Assembly (NCBI GenBank): GCA_031216445.1
Contig: CM062204.1
Location: 12,020,501 to 12,084,500, forward strand
Direction: 5' to 3'
Origin: Lateolabrax maculatus
Lineage: Eukaryota; Chordata; Actinopteri; Acropomatiformes; Lateolabracidae
DNA length: 64,000 nucleotides
Part shown: in pieces, positions 14,801-27,040 of the stretch
How the letters are laid out: each line of letters opens with the position of its first letter
How positions within the stretch are numbered: position 1 is the stretch's first letter
Position numbers and translations under genes: made by a program
Notes under the pieces: model-generated
The model's input: the letters and a program-made list of their open reading frames with translations, nothing else
Databases searched by the model: none
What the model was told of the DNA's origin: nothing

Positions 14801-15479
14801 TGGTTGTGAATTGTTTCTGCAGATGGGGAAACAGCTGCCAATTAGCATAACTAGCCTTTTTTTTTACAATGTAATTTGACCTATTTGAAACGGAACAAAT
14901 TGTTCAGTTAGGTCAGATGTCTAAAACCAGACTAGCCTTGTCTAGCTTTTGAAATGTTAACTATTTCCATGCAAAATAATGTTGGTATTTCTGTGTGCAT
15001 TCTTTTGTTCTGAGAAGGATTACAGCGGAAATGGTTTTGTAAGATTACAAAATATGTCAGTGTAACTGAAAAGGAGAACAACACCGAGCCTTTCTTCACA
15101 TCCCTTAATGTTGTCTTCACTATCAATAGTGTCTACCACCACTTCAAACATGCAGGAGAAAACTATGCTCCTATGCAGCCTATGCTGACAATTCACTGGA
15201 GGTGCATGTGGAGCCACAGCTCACTATTTAAAAATGATCTGCTAACAATTAAGTGCTAAAAATGTGGACCTGTTTTTACAGCGAGGTGGCTACAGGAGCA
15301 GCAGCTGAAAGCTTAAACGACTATGGAAATGATCAGATATTTTCAAAAAGGTTAAAAGGAGAAGTCATTTTTCATTTCAACGACTTAAATCCACATATGC
15401 TTTGAATATTATTTTGTAAATTTGCAAAACTGTGGGTTATCAATAAATATTCAAAATCATAAGAAAGACAGAAGTCCCT

Positions 15480-16290
15480 TCCACCTACTCTTTAGAGGTC
15501 TCATTATGTACATACTATGTAAGTAGGATGGATTGTCAGTGTGTTGGTGTCACATTTCTCCAGAGGTGTTCGTGTGCACGCGCGTGTGTGTTTGTGTGCA
15601 CGCGTGTGTGTGTGTGTGTGTATCTTAAAAACATGTAGCTCCGCAGCATGTTTGTGTGTTCAGATATCCAAGGGGAGGTTGCTTTGGCTCTAGAGAGAGA
15701 GACACCAAAATAAGAATCAAGCAGTGCTTGAGTTTGGCATTGAGCCTTTCTGAACGTGAGAAAAAGAAGGGCTGTAATGCAAACAAGTCAACAGAAGGCA
15801 ACCCACTGAGAGGGCTCTTACGGACAAGTCCTGTAACTTCTCAAGGGCCTGTGTTAGAGATCTCTACAGACTTTTCTGCTCTTCAGCATGAAGGCACCGC
15901 TCGGGTATGTTTATGTTCGAAACCTGTCGATGAAGTTCCCCCTCTTTTTAAGAGTCAACTTTAAAGTAAATGTAGCAGTGTGTTAACATTATCTTTTTTT
16001 TATTTCTTTGGAGCTTAAACTGTGTAGTCCTTGTCGCCTTATGATTTATATTGAACTCAAGATATTATTCAAAATAAATCAAATTGACAAAAGTCCATAG
16101 GATTACTTAATTACCTACTGTGAGTGTCAGTATGTTGGTTTTGTGTATCAAGGTGCTTGTTAGTTTGTGTGAAAAGCGTGTAACTCTGCACGTTTGTGTG
16201 TTCAGATAAGCAAGAGGACGTGGTCTGGGCTATGTTTGGTGGGAAAGACAGAGAGAGAAGCAGGGCTTGAGTTTGGCATGGAGCCTGAAA
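15480..16290 (+). repeat. Diverged tandem duplication in rnf24 intron 1
   Basis: Two blocks about 600 bases apart share the same order of words. Copy A (about 15480-15760) and copy B (about 16095-16290) both run: agaagtccctt/aaaagtccata, a TCAGT-TGTTGGT segment, a GTGT-rich segment, GTAGCTCCGCA/GTAACTCTGCA, TTTGTGTGTTCAGATA, a GAGAGAGA purine tract, and CTTGAGTTTGGCATNGAGCCT. Copy A carries an expanded (GT)n. The similarity is obvious by eye but clearly old. Confidence 0.7.
15586..15622. repeat. (GT)n microsatellite
   Basis: Runs of GT interrupted by GCACGC, within copy A of the intronic duplication. Confidence 0.9.
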
Positions 16291-17399
16291 TGACGCCACT
16301 GCATGATTTATTTACAGTTGATTAAATTGTTTGCGACAGTTAGATAGCTGGAGAAATTCACAGTTAAAATGGCTGGTGTTTCTTGGAAATTTGCACCTGC
16401 TTAAGTTGCTGTTTGATATAGAAACAATGAATCACTCAGCCTTAGCTATACGTGCTATTACCAACCATGACGGCACCTGGACCTAGTTTCCTGAGGCGAG
16501 ATATTTAATCTTCATCCAGAATGCTGCAGTTTATGGGCATTTAATTAGATTGCAGTTGATTACAGTCCCTATAATTTCAGCCCCTGTTTAAACTATCGAG
16601 GCCCCATTAACAACGTCCTGAAGACAACTGGTGGATGTAAAACCAGTCTTGTATAAAATCACGTATTTAATTCTGTTGCCTGTGTCGGCCATTCTCTGTC
16701 CTCGTGGGAGCTGCTAGATAAAGTTGTCGTGGCAGTCCTAGTCCATAGCTTTTGGGTTAGTACCCTCTTGCCATTACATAAAGGTAGCACACTAGCTCCA
16801 TCCCTTGTCTGAGCTGTGTGTCCCATCAAAAGATTTACCTTTTAGGAGTTGGACACCATTTGAACCTCATTGACCTGATTAAGCTATCTTTTCAAGACAA
16901 CGTTTTGAAATTTTTCATCACTGACAGCTATGCCATTGTTAGACTACCAAGTCTTGATTCATAAAGAACAGATCATTGGTTTTGTGCCCTGACAACGGCC
17001 GTTTACATTTTCAAATTCTTCCTTAAAAAGATATAACCGCCATATTTTTTTTATTTTTGGAGGTACCACACTAAGGCCATATGGTCAAATTTGAATAATT
17101 TAAAAAGTACTAACAATAACATCCTCGGACTTGTGATAATTCTTGAACCACATGCTTAGATCCTGTATTCTTTTCGACCAAGTGTGGTCCTATATCCACA
17201 ATGATAAACACTCCTATAGCATTAGCTATTGCTTTGGCACAGTCTGAATCTGCAGTGAGAGGCTGCCTGAACGCTGTGGGGACAAGGTCTTGCCATCTGG
17301 TCTATTTTTGTCTTGTTCTGCTTATCGACACCTTTGGGTGATGCCGTCGTAAATGACATGTTTGAAGTGTGTCTACAAACATACCCAACTTCAGTTGAA

Positions 17400-17910
17400 C
17401 AATGTCGGCATTCAGTTTGACACTAAAGGTTTTTCCATCTTCGCCGTAACTAACCAGGAAACCGGGCTGAGCCGGCTAGCATGCCACAGCTGATAGACAA
17501 CAACTGGTGCACTGACGAAACTCTCCGGGTAAAACTCGTGCTGTAGAATGTCCGAATCACCCTCCCAGTGGGGGGTGAAGGCAAAATGTTGCCACATCGG
17601 TGAATTCAGGGAAGCAGGAGGATTTTCCAGTGCTGTTGTTTCTCTGACATCTCCAACTCTGGCAGTGGCAATGGTATCTCGAAAAGTGAAGCTGCAGGCT
17701 ACCGGTAAGCTACGCTGTGTCGTCTTTGAGGTGTTGTTTTTTTCAGTTTTTTTTTATTCGGGCGTGAAAGTAGGCAAGTAGATGAGGGCGGAGGGAAAAG
17801 AAAATACTGGGAGAATTGCTGATCCTGCCGTTGATTTTGATAATCAAACTCGAAAGCTCATTTCGATCGATTTACGATTTAGAATCGAAATCTTGAGACC
17901 CCTGATAAAA
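17400..17910 (-). mobile_element. Possible hAT/BED-finger transposon remnant
   Basis: On the minus strand a short open frame reads MWQHFAFTPHWEGD, which resembles the start of a BED zinc finger as found in teleost hAT transposases. The expected Cys pair does not follow in a clean frame. Flanking sequence near 17835-17900 contains ATCGATTTACGATTTAGAATCGAAAT-type words that I associate with teleost DNA transposon ends. It is broken and cannot encode a working transposase. It could also be an unrelated GC-richer patch of intron. Confidence 0.3.
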
Positions 17911-18339
17911 TACCAGTGCTGTTTACTTTCAGTAAAAAATTGGACCTGCTGACTAGGTAGTCAGTTGTTAAAATACGCTTATCTGGTAATATTGAAACAT
18001 ATGTTGGAAAAACAACTTCAAGTTACTAACCCTGTCAACCCTGTTCTCTGATATTGTGAGCCTGGTGTCTTACCAATAACACTGTTGAGTGGCTTCACAT
18101 TCATTCTCCCATCATGACTGCCAATACTGGCTGGACTAATGTTAAATACAGGCAAGTTTTTGGGTGACTGAGATACACATGTGGGTGTAATCATAAGCAG
18201 GAGGAGTGTGAATGGCCTCAGAAAAAGCTACAAAACATTACACTATCCAGAGGAGTGTAGAGGAATGAAACTCTTGGTGTTTAGTGAAGGGGAGGGGCAC
18301 AAGATAGGGTTCCCAAAGGAGCAAAGTTATTCCTGTCTT

Positions 18340-18366
18340 CTCCTCCTCCTCCTCCTCCTCCTCTTC
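18340..18366. repeat. CTC/CCT trinucleotide tract
   Basis: A short pyrimidine trinucleotide run that gives poly-Leu and poly-Glu shadow frames. Confidence 0.85.
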
Positions 18367-19631
18367 TCTGAGTAGGCGTAGACATGTCTGGTCATGTCCT
18401 TTTGGTGTATTGAGTAAGAGCACTTGACCAGTAGACACTTGTTGGTGTGCCCTGGCTTTTATGAATCAGTTTTTCAGACGGTTTTGGTTTTAGGTATTTA
18501 TGCTCACTCAATGTGAGCAAATAAATATTACAAAAGTTTTTGTACAGTTTTGTAACAAATAAAGGCTGTGTGTAAAACTGTTATATTTTAAATAATAAAA
18601 ACCAAAGAAAAACAGCTCTTTCTTTTTCAGATGGCCGCTCAGTAAAGAGAGGAAAGTAAAGAGAGTGGTAGAATACTGTAGCTCTAGCTTTCTGTGACGC
18701 ATATAGGGCGTAAATGAGAATTTAATGTATCCTATAATGTCACGGTATGTTTCTGAGTTGCCTTTTATTACTTATTGTGCCATTTGCCTTGCTGTTGTTG
18801 CTTTCAGTTTAGATTTTGAGGTTGGGGTATCAGACCAATTTAAGCAGATACTAGAGCAGGACGGTTTTGCTCTTAAATCGGCTGTGCGTGAATGACTGTT
18901 GCTCATTAGTTAGAGGAGGAGCTTAAGAGGGCGAAGTGCACATTTCTCCATAACCTACTGTGGCTTTTTATTGAATTAGTCTAATTTTTTTAGTGCCTGT
19001 GTGTTTCTGTGGACCAAAGCTCAAACAGTTCAGCAATATGAGAAGCTGCCAGGGCAGGAGGCAATCCAACCTCCCCTCAAAGCTCACAAATACAGTTTAT
19101 GAACATTACTGAATCATTTTATTGATTCACGGTCTAAAGGCACTGTGGATAGAGGATAAACGGGGGCTGTATTGCATCTCTAGCTCAACAGTATTTTTTC
19201 GCCTCATGTTGTGATAGGTTGCATGTAAAAAAATATATTATGATATAATATTATGTCATGGTTTTGTAAGTCAACCCAAAAAAGCAGCAAAAGTAAGCCA
19301 ATTGTGTTGGAGCTCTGGCATCCACAACTTCTATTTTTGGCACCTACAGTTACAGACTGATTGAAACTGTACAGGCGGATTAAGGCTAAACTAACATTAA
19401 TAGTTACAGTCAAATTAAACTGAAAATGACACCAAACTCTGAAATATGTTCCTCTAATATTGTAAGTAAAACTAATTAGAAAGTGGAACTTAAGTTGAAT
19501 TCCAGTTTCGCTTTGTGTCATTAACACTGTCAATATTGGTCCAAGTTTTTTTCCCCTCCACAGGGTGTGTTGAAGTGTGTGGAAATACTTATGTAATTTA
19601 TGTAACTTGTCTCACCCCATCCAGAATATCC

Positions 19632-22600
19632 ATGAGCTCCGATTTCCCGCACTACAGTTTCAGGATGCCAAATATAGGGTTCCAGAACCTTCCCCTTAAT
19701 ATCTACATTGTGGTGTTTGGGACAGCCATCTTTGTCTTCATCCTCAGCCTCCTCTTCTGCTGCTACTTAATAAGGTAAGATCCATGCACCCTTTAGCTTT
19801 GGATTTGGCTTTGCTTAGAATTTTTATTGTGTTTGACGTTGCTTTGCTGTGTGAGTTTGTGACAGTGAGTGTCATACAGCGGACTCTTTGGCTTGGCAAC
19901 ATCAGCTATTAACTGGGTGCCACATGTTCATTTAATTGAATTAATGTGGTGGTAGTGCAACACAAGTTGCCTTAAGACTTTAACGGACCACAAGGACTGC
20001 ATTATCCTGTTCCTGCGGAGCCACTTTCCAAAAATCCAGGATAAAAAAACACAAATATGTATTCATCTCTTTAAGAAACATGTTTTTAGGCTTACAGATA
20101 CCAAAAGGTCAGCCTCACACATTGATACCTCCACAAATATAACAGCACTGAACACTGGCTGCAGGTTTCTTTTAGAGGGATTTGGTGTGTTCCAGATTTG
20201 CTTGTCATATAAATTAATTTACACATTGAAATTAAAAAGCACATTCTAACCATTGCTCCTTTCCATTCCTGTACATTGAACTTTTTTAACAGATTTTAAA
20301 TTTACATGTGAATTTACAATTCACATCGCTTTGTTCAGAAAAAAGGCTTTGTGTAGCCTGACTTAAAAGACCATGATAGCTTTGAACATAGTGTACCTCT
20401 TTTGACTAGCAGACTGTCAGTACCATTAGTTATGTGAGACTAAAATTGTAATGAGAACTGAATGTTGATTCTCCAGACTGTCATTACGCAACTGTCCTCA
20501 TGACATATCCTTATACATTTCAGGTCACTTTGGCTCAAGAAGTATTTGTTCAAAAGTGCCCTCATGTACTACTTAACTGTAGCTGTGACCATATTTATGC
20601 ACAAACAGGATACGTTAACAAGTGCTGGTGTTCTTAAAGTAATAGCGTAATACTAATGGCAACATTATATCTAAAGTAGATAAACACTACTATGAAAGTC
20701 AGTACATGTCTGCATCCTGAATTTGTTATGTTCTTGAAATCTATGCAAACAATTAAATTAGATATCTAAAAATCATGTAGTTTCTATCCAACCAACTGTA
20801 TGGCACTTGTCACATTGGCTTTTAGTTGAGGCTGAATTAATAGCATGTTTGTTTTTTTTCCTGTTTAGAAATGTGTGTTTTTGTATTTGTCTTGCTGATA
20901 GTTATTTCATAAAAGGGCGAAATGTTTCAACAGCACAGTTTGGAGAAGGTTGCTATGATACTACAATTGGTGACTTTATATTCTGAATTGATAGGAAAAA
21001 AGGTAATATTATGCTGAGATCCAAAGCTGCTTGTCTACATTATTATGATCATGGCACTTGACGTCAAAGAAACTAATAATAACCCTTTTGACCTCTTAGC
21101 CACTAAACCTCCTTAATATCCTTACTATATTCCTACATTAGTTCAATTTACTTTTGGCTATACATTAAATTTCCAATTGGATGTTAAATCTCTTGATGGT
21201 TTCCATTAATATTCATCTTGAAGCTTGAAGCATTTAGCCTTGAGTGTAATTCAGTAATTATTACCCATAAAGGAAACGTGGAGGTGGTTACTAGTCATTT
21301 CCTTGCCCTCTTTCTTAACCCCACTGGTCTAATTAAATTGTCCTGGCTGCAGGGTTTTCTCCTCGCAGCGACAACCTGAACAGAAATAATGTCCAACATT
21401 TTTTATCTAAGACAGTGAGAAGCAGCAGTTCCCAACAAAATTCACCCCTCGTCACCCTGTCATATCCTATCTTGCAGGGCAAATGGTAAGTAGGTTAACT
21501 ACAACTGTGTTCCACCAATTCCTCATCTAACTGTAAAGAGACACTTTATGACTTTGATGCAGTACCATGATTCAATACTGAAAGTCAAGATTGCCAGGGT
21601 TAGTCACTAAAGGAAAAAAAGAGCGATTCTGCTCCATAAAAGGCGTCTAAAGATGCAGTCTCCCAAAGGACTGGCCCAAAATTACTTAAATTATATTCAA
21701 CAACATTGGTCTTGTTTACATTGACAGGTGAAAGAAGGGAACAAGGGATTTACTTTAGGGTTGACACGTGACAGATCATGATTCCAACAAAGATAAACAG
21801 TCACACATAGTCTGACACAAGACAGACTCTCACAGAAATACTCGACCACCATCAGCGAGTCCACACACACTTTAATGTGAAATATGTAATGCAGTATACA
21901 TTGCAAGGGTTGAAAAGTATTCTGGGGGGGATTTTCCTGAAGTAAGGGACAGGAGGCCTTGAATGCTCAATTCATGAGAAAGGTTTATGAATGTACAATG
22001 TAAACAAATGTAAATCAATCTAATATCAGTCATCACTGCAGTTTGTTTTTTTAGTGCTCAGCTTAGTGACATGCCACAAGGTAGACCTAACTATTTTGAA
22101 ATAATTCTTGACTATAATGATGGCTGACCCACATATTTTACTTTTTGAGTTGTCCATTGACTGCAGTCAAATTATGATAATAATAGATTTGAGAGGAAGG
22201 TCAATTTGGAATTTAAAAAACTTTGACGTTGTATTTTAGGGCCATTGAGTACCCCCATTAGTCACCCACGACCCCTCATCTATGACCAATTGTCCCCTAC
22301 CCTTGGGAGTCTCTGCACCTTTTCCTGCTGACCTCTTTCAAAATGTCAGTTTCTCTCCTAGACTGTGCTGCTTGTTTTACAGATCCCTCTCACTCTGCTG
22401 CGAGAGGTTAAGGTTACTTGTAATGGAGGTAAATCTTACAAACCTATGAATTTCTCCTATCTCTCTTGTTTTCTTCCCTTTTTCTACAAATGTTTTTCCA
22501 ATCCTCAGTACCTAGATTCTTCTTTTCTCCAGTGCTCCTTCTGTTCTCTCCTTGTTCACTGTGTTGTTTTGTTTTTGCTCATTTACAAGAGCAATGTTTA

Positions 22601-25600
22601 TTAAGAGTTTGATATAAACCTTAAAAATTGGTTGTCATCTGTGGGTACTCTCCTTTTTACCTGGAGCAAGCCATTTTAGAGTGTGTCAACAACTTGCAGT
22701 AAAGCTTTTAATGTCTGATCCAATGCATTTCAGGTTATATTGTGAGTTGATATTTTACTTATTTTACCACCGTTTGTTTGTTGCCTAAGACCTTTTTAAA
22801 GAATGATATCTGTTAATGTGTAACTTGGCTTACTATTGCATTACTAAGCAAAACAAATGGTTCAGTAAGCTTTCAGTGTTATCTTTTCACACCTTTCTGT
22901 AATTGTTAATCCTATTAATATTTATCCAGCCAGTGGTAGTCGGTTTCACCTGATAACTTCTTTAATGTGTTCTCATGTAGAACGTACACATCTCAAATAT
23001 TTTTATCTCCAGGATGTGCACTGCCTTTGTTTGGCTGTCTCCTTTTGAGATATATCATTTGTAAAATCTAGAATCGTTATATATGCAAAATTATTATAAT
23101 ATTCTGTAAAGATTGAGTATTGCCTTTTATTCTAACACCTATTCGGTACCACAATGATACTCTAGAATAGACTGGTGTCAGAAGGCAAGTATTAAATAAG
23201 GACATTTACATAAATGTTTGTAATTTTTCTCTCTTTTTCCAGGATGTGTTCTACTTTGTTTCTAATTTATATAGTCAGTTGGAGAAGGTCACTTACTAAT
23301 CAAAAAGATGTTTTGTCTTTACGTCTCCCCAGGTTACGGCACCAGGCGCACAAAGAGCTATATGCATACAAACAAGTAAGCACTCCAGGGACACACACAC
23401 ACACCGCTGTTCAGAAATTAGAAAATCATACACAACCTATTGTCAAGCAGAAATGGAGTGTCAGAGTATACTTTACTTTAAATTATGAAGGTCCCCTCTG
23501 GTCTCAGTTAAGCTGGTGCACAAGTTTACTTGCTGACTCTTCAGGCAGCTGCAGCTATTTCGAGGGTTTTGCTTCGCAATGGATCTAGCCCATTCCAAAA
23601 TATTTGCAGGTTTTTGGCGAGCACAAGTGTACTCCCAAAAACTATGAATTGCACTTAATCCGAAGGGAGACTAAAAATCAGGTTCACTGTTAGCTGGTGC
23701 TGAGTGTGTCAGCAAAGTATAGCCTGCAAAGCTAGTAAGAGGGAGTGAGTGATGGAGGGCATAAACATGACTCTTATGTCCTTTAATTATGTAATAGTAG
23801 CATTCAAAACCACACAAACATGTCGAAGTTAAACATATGCCCAGACACACTGGCATAGTTGATGCTATGGTGACCATTAACTGTAATTTGTCTTCTTTGT
23901 ATCTTACTACCTAAAAACATGAATGTGTCCAGCCTCTCTGTGGGTTATGTAAGGTTACCAAACTCATATAGTATGCACACACACAAACCCACACACACAC
24001 ATTTGTCTACATGCATTTACTGTAAACCTGCAGCTTATCTCTTATTCAGCCTGACATATTCATTATTCACTGCTAAGGCTTTTATTGTATTTCCAGTAAA
24101 CTGGTTTCTATTTCTGTATTACAGTGTTAATGTCAACCAGTGACTAATCTTTACTCATCTCTTATTATGCCTCTCAGGTTATTCAGAAGGAAAAAGTCAA
24201 AGAGCTAAATTTGCATGAGGTAAGCACTCATCTTCTTTGTTCTATTATTATCTGCTGAAGACACTCTTAATACAAAATTATTATTTTGTATTATATTGCT
24301 CTTTTAAACAACTAGGACTATCTAGTGGGCAGAACATTCTGTAATGCAACCTGACAAGTACACACTGTACTGTGATATCAGCAAATCTGAACTAACCAGT
24401 CATGTGCTGCTTAATTTAAAACAACTTCAGCCACAATGTCTCTCATTTACTTATGTCATTCTTTCTGTGCTTCCATTCTCTCGGTTGTGCAGTTACATGG
24501 AAACCCACGATGCACTGTGCTCTCCACTGATTTAAAATAAAGGGCTAAGGCCTGGGACTCTGAAGGGGCAATTCATGCTATCATTATGAACATTAAGGTC
24601 CTCAGCTTCGAGACGGACAATGAAAGCTCCCAAATGGTACAAATTCCTGTTATGTAATGTGGGAGTAGGAGCAGACATATGGCATATGCTTGAACATATC
24701 AGGTTACACTGTAACGTTTGGGCTAACTGCACAGTTGTCTTTTACAGCTGGGTTTTTGAGAATATATTTTCTGTGCTTCTGTTACATGCGCCTGTGCCGG
24801 CGACAGCGATATCTCAGGAACGCCTAGATGGTATTTGGCACAAATGTCCTCTTGTACTCAAGGATGAACTGATTAGAATTTGGTGGTCAAAGGTCAAGGT
24901 CACTGTGACCACACAAAACATGTTTCTGGGCCTTAAGTCAGGAATTCATACTCAAGGTCAGTTTCACTGTGACTTCATAATGTCCTGCAAAAACACTTTT
25001 CTGGCCATTATTCAACACCATAACTCAGGAACAGACAGAAGATTGTGACCATATTTCACATTTGGTTGGATACTGAATTGGTGACACTAATCTTGGATGC
25101 TCACCTTGAAACTGTGTGATTTCATAGATCTTCTGTGCTGCTGGGTTGAAGATGTGTGTGCATTGTCTACTGTCATGGCTACACTTTGTGTTTTATCAGA
25201 ATCATCTTTATTGGCCGAGCATGTGAACATATGCAAAGAATTTGACTTTGTTTTTTGTTTCTCTCAATGAAATTACACTCCTCTGTAAAAATAGTCAGAC
25301 ACTACGTTTCTCACTGGAAATGATGACTGGAATCATACATGTCAATATAGTGACAACTCCCATTTCCACTTCATACCATTTTTATTACATTTCTTCAAAG
25401 TCTTCACTACATATATGAGTCTGGACAGATATGGATTTAAACTGCATCTTGACTGGTTGGTGGAAGCATACAACCGCAAGGCAGTAATTCTAGTTTTGTC
25501 TCGTTTGGCAACAGTTACATGACATACACAGTGTTTCTTATTTAACATTCAGTACGTCTGTCTTGCCACACAGTCATGTAAAGAATAGCATCTTGTGGTT

Positions 25601-26996
25601 AAAGAGTGTTCTTCCTACTGTTATTATGTAATGCTGTATGTCAGCTCAGCTTGGCTGGAAAATTACAAGCTGCAGTCAGTGTGTAAAGCAGAAGCACTGA
25701 CTTTGCAGTGGAAAAATGGGAGTCCCCAGCCAGGAACACTGTCCCTTTAACACTGTAGTGCAAATGAAATGTTAACAATAGCATCTTCATGTGTGCTTTG
25801 ACACGGGGCTAAACACAGTTTCTTGTCATCAGTGTTGGAACTTCCCACTGTTCCATCAGGCCGCAGGCTTGTATTGTTTATGTTATTAGAAACTGAAAGA
25901 AAGCATCAGAAGGTGTCATGTGAGTGAAGACTGCAACAGAATAACCAAGCTGTGTTTTTTTAAGGACAATGATATACACACACATGCACACACACACACA
26001 CGCACACACACACACACTAGCCTGGGTGGATGGCCCAGTTTTAAAGGCTCCCACGCCAAAAGATCACACGGGAGTTTAATGGAATATCCAGAATAGGAGA
26101 GCTTACATGGATCAGTTTACTGGTCAGGTCATGTTTGAGTTTGTTTGATGTGTAACCGGATCAGTTATCCTTTCTGTAGTATGACTTTGACCCCTATCCC
26201 CATTTAACTGTCCCAAGAATTTGTGTCATACAATGGTTTGAAAGTAATGCTGCTGTGTGCCGCTGATCTTGTGAAGAAAATCGTAATGCAACACCAACTA
26301 TACCTTTTCAGCCTTTTTTTTAACAACTGCACACAAATGTGCACACACATGTGTGTGTTATCAGTCGGCAGTCAAACAACTTCCTCCAGCCCTCTAATAA
26401 CCAAGTAAGACCCATTGTTTATAGGATGACAGTAGTGCTCGACTGATTGTGATGTTCCGTGGGTGAGATTGTGGTGTGCCTTTCATTAGATTTGTGCTCA
26501 CAATCTGTGTGTAATTAGTATCTGTTTTACTCAGGCAGCAAATGATTCTGTAATCAGCTACTGGGTCTAACTTTTGGTTTAAAGAGAATGACGGAGAGCT
26601 CAAATAGTGCAAGTTTAGCAGTAGGATTTGTTTAAAATCAGCAAACTCAGAAATAATCAAAATGTGGTGATGTTGAAATAGAAATACTCAGGGAAGGGAT
26701 TACATTTGAAAACCAACAACTAAGGCTGTGACTACAGAAAAAATTAAATAATTACATTTAGCTAGCAGAAGAAAACAGAAGCAGAAGAAAACTGCGATGG
26801 AAAGAGATGGAATTATGTCCAATGATACCTAAAAGACTGCTGATGATGGCATATGATACCACAGTGTAAATGTGGTTAGTAAACCCAAAAGTCTGTTATT
26901 TACCACACTTACCTTATCTACTCCAGTTGTTTGTGCTATATTCATTTTCTTGCGTATACATGACACATAGATTTGCACTTCATCGATGAGATACAA

Positions 26997-27040
<44 letters not shown>

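Larger units (their letters stand above)
5400..19563 (+). other. rnf24: rnf24 intron 1
   Basis: About 14 kb of AT-rich intron with no exon I can support. It contains an interspersed repeat at 8650-8800, a diverged tandem duplication at 15480-16290, (GT)n and CCT-type microsatellites, and a possible BED-finger transposon remnant near 17.4-17.9 kb. Alternative 5' UTR exons could be hidden here but cannot be identified without transcript data. Confidence 0.7.

Noticed and set aside
24620..25048. 142-residue plus-strand ORF
   Set aside because: It lies across a recognised high-copy interspersed repeat in an rnf24 intron and has no domain.
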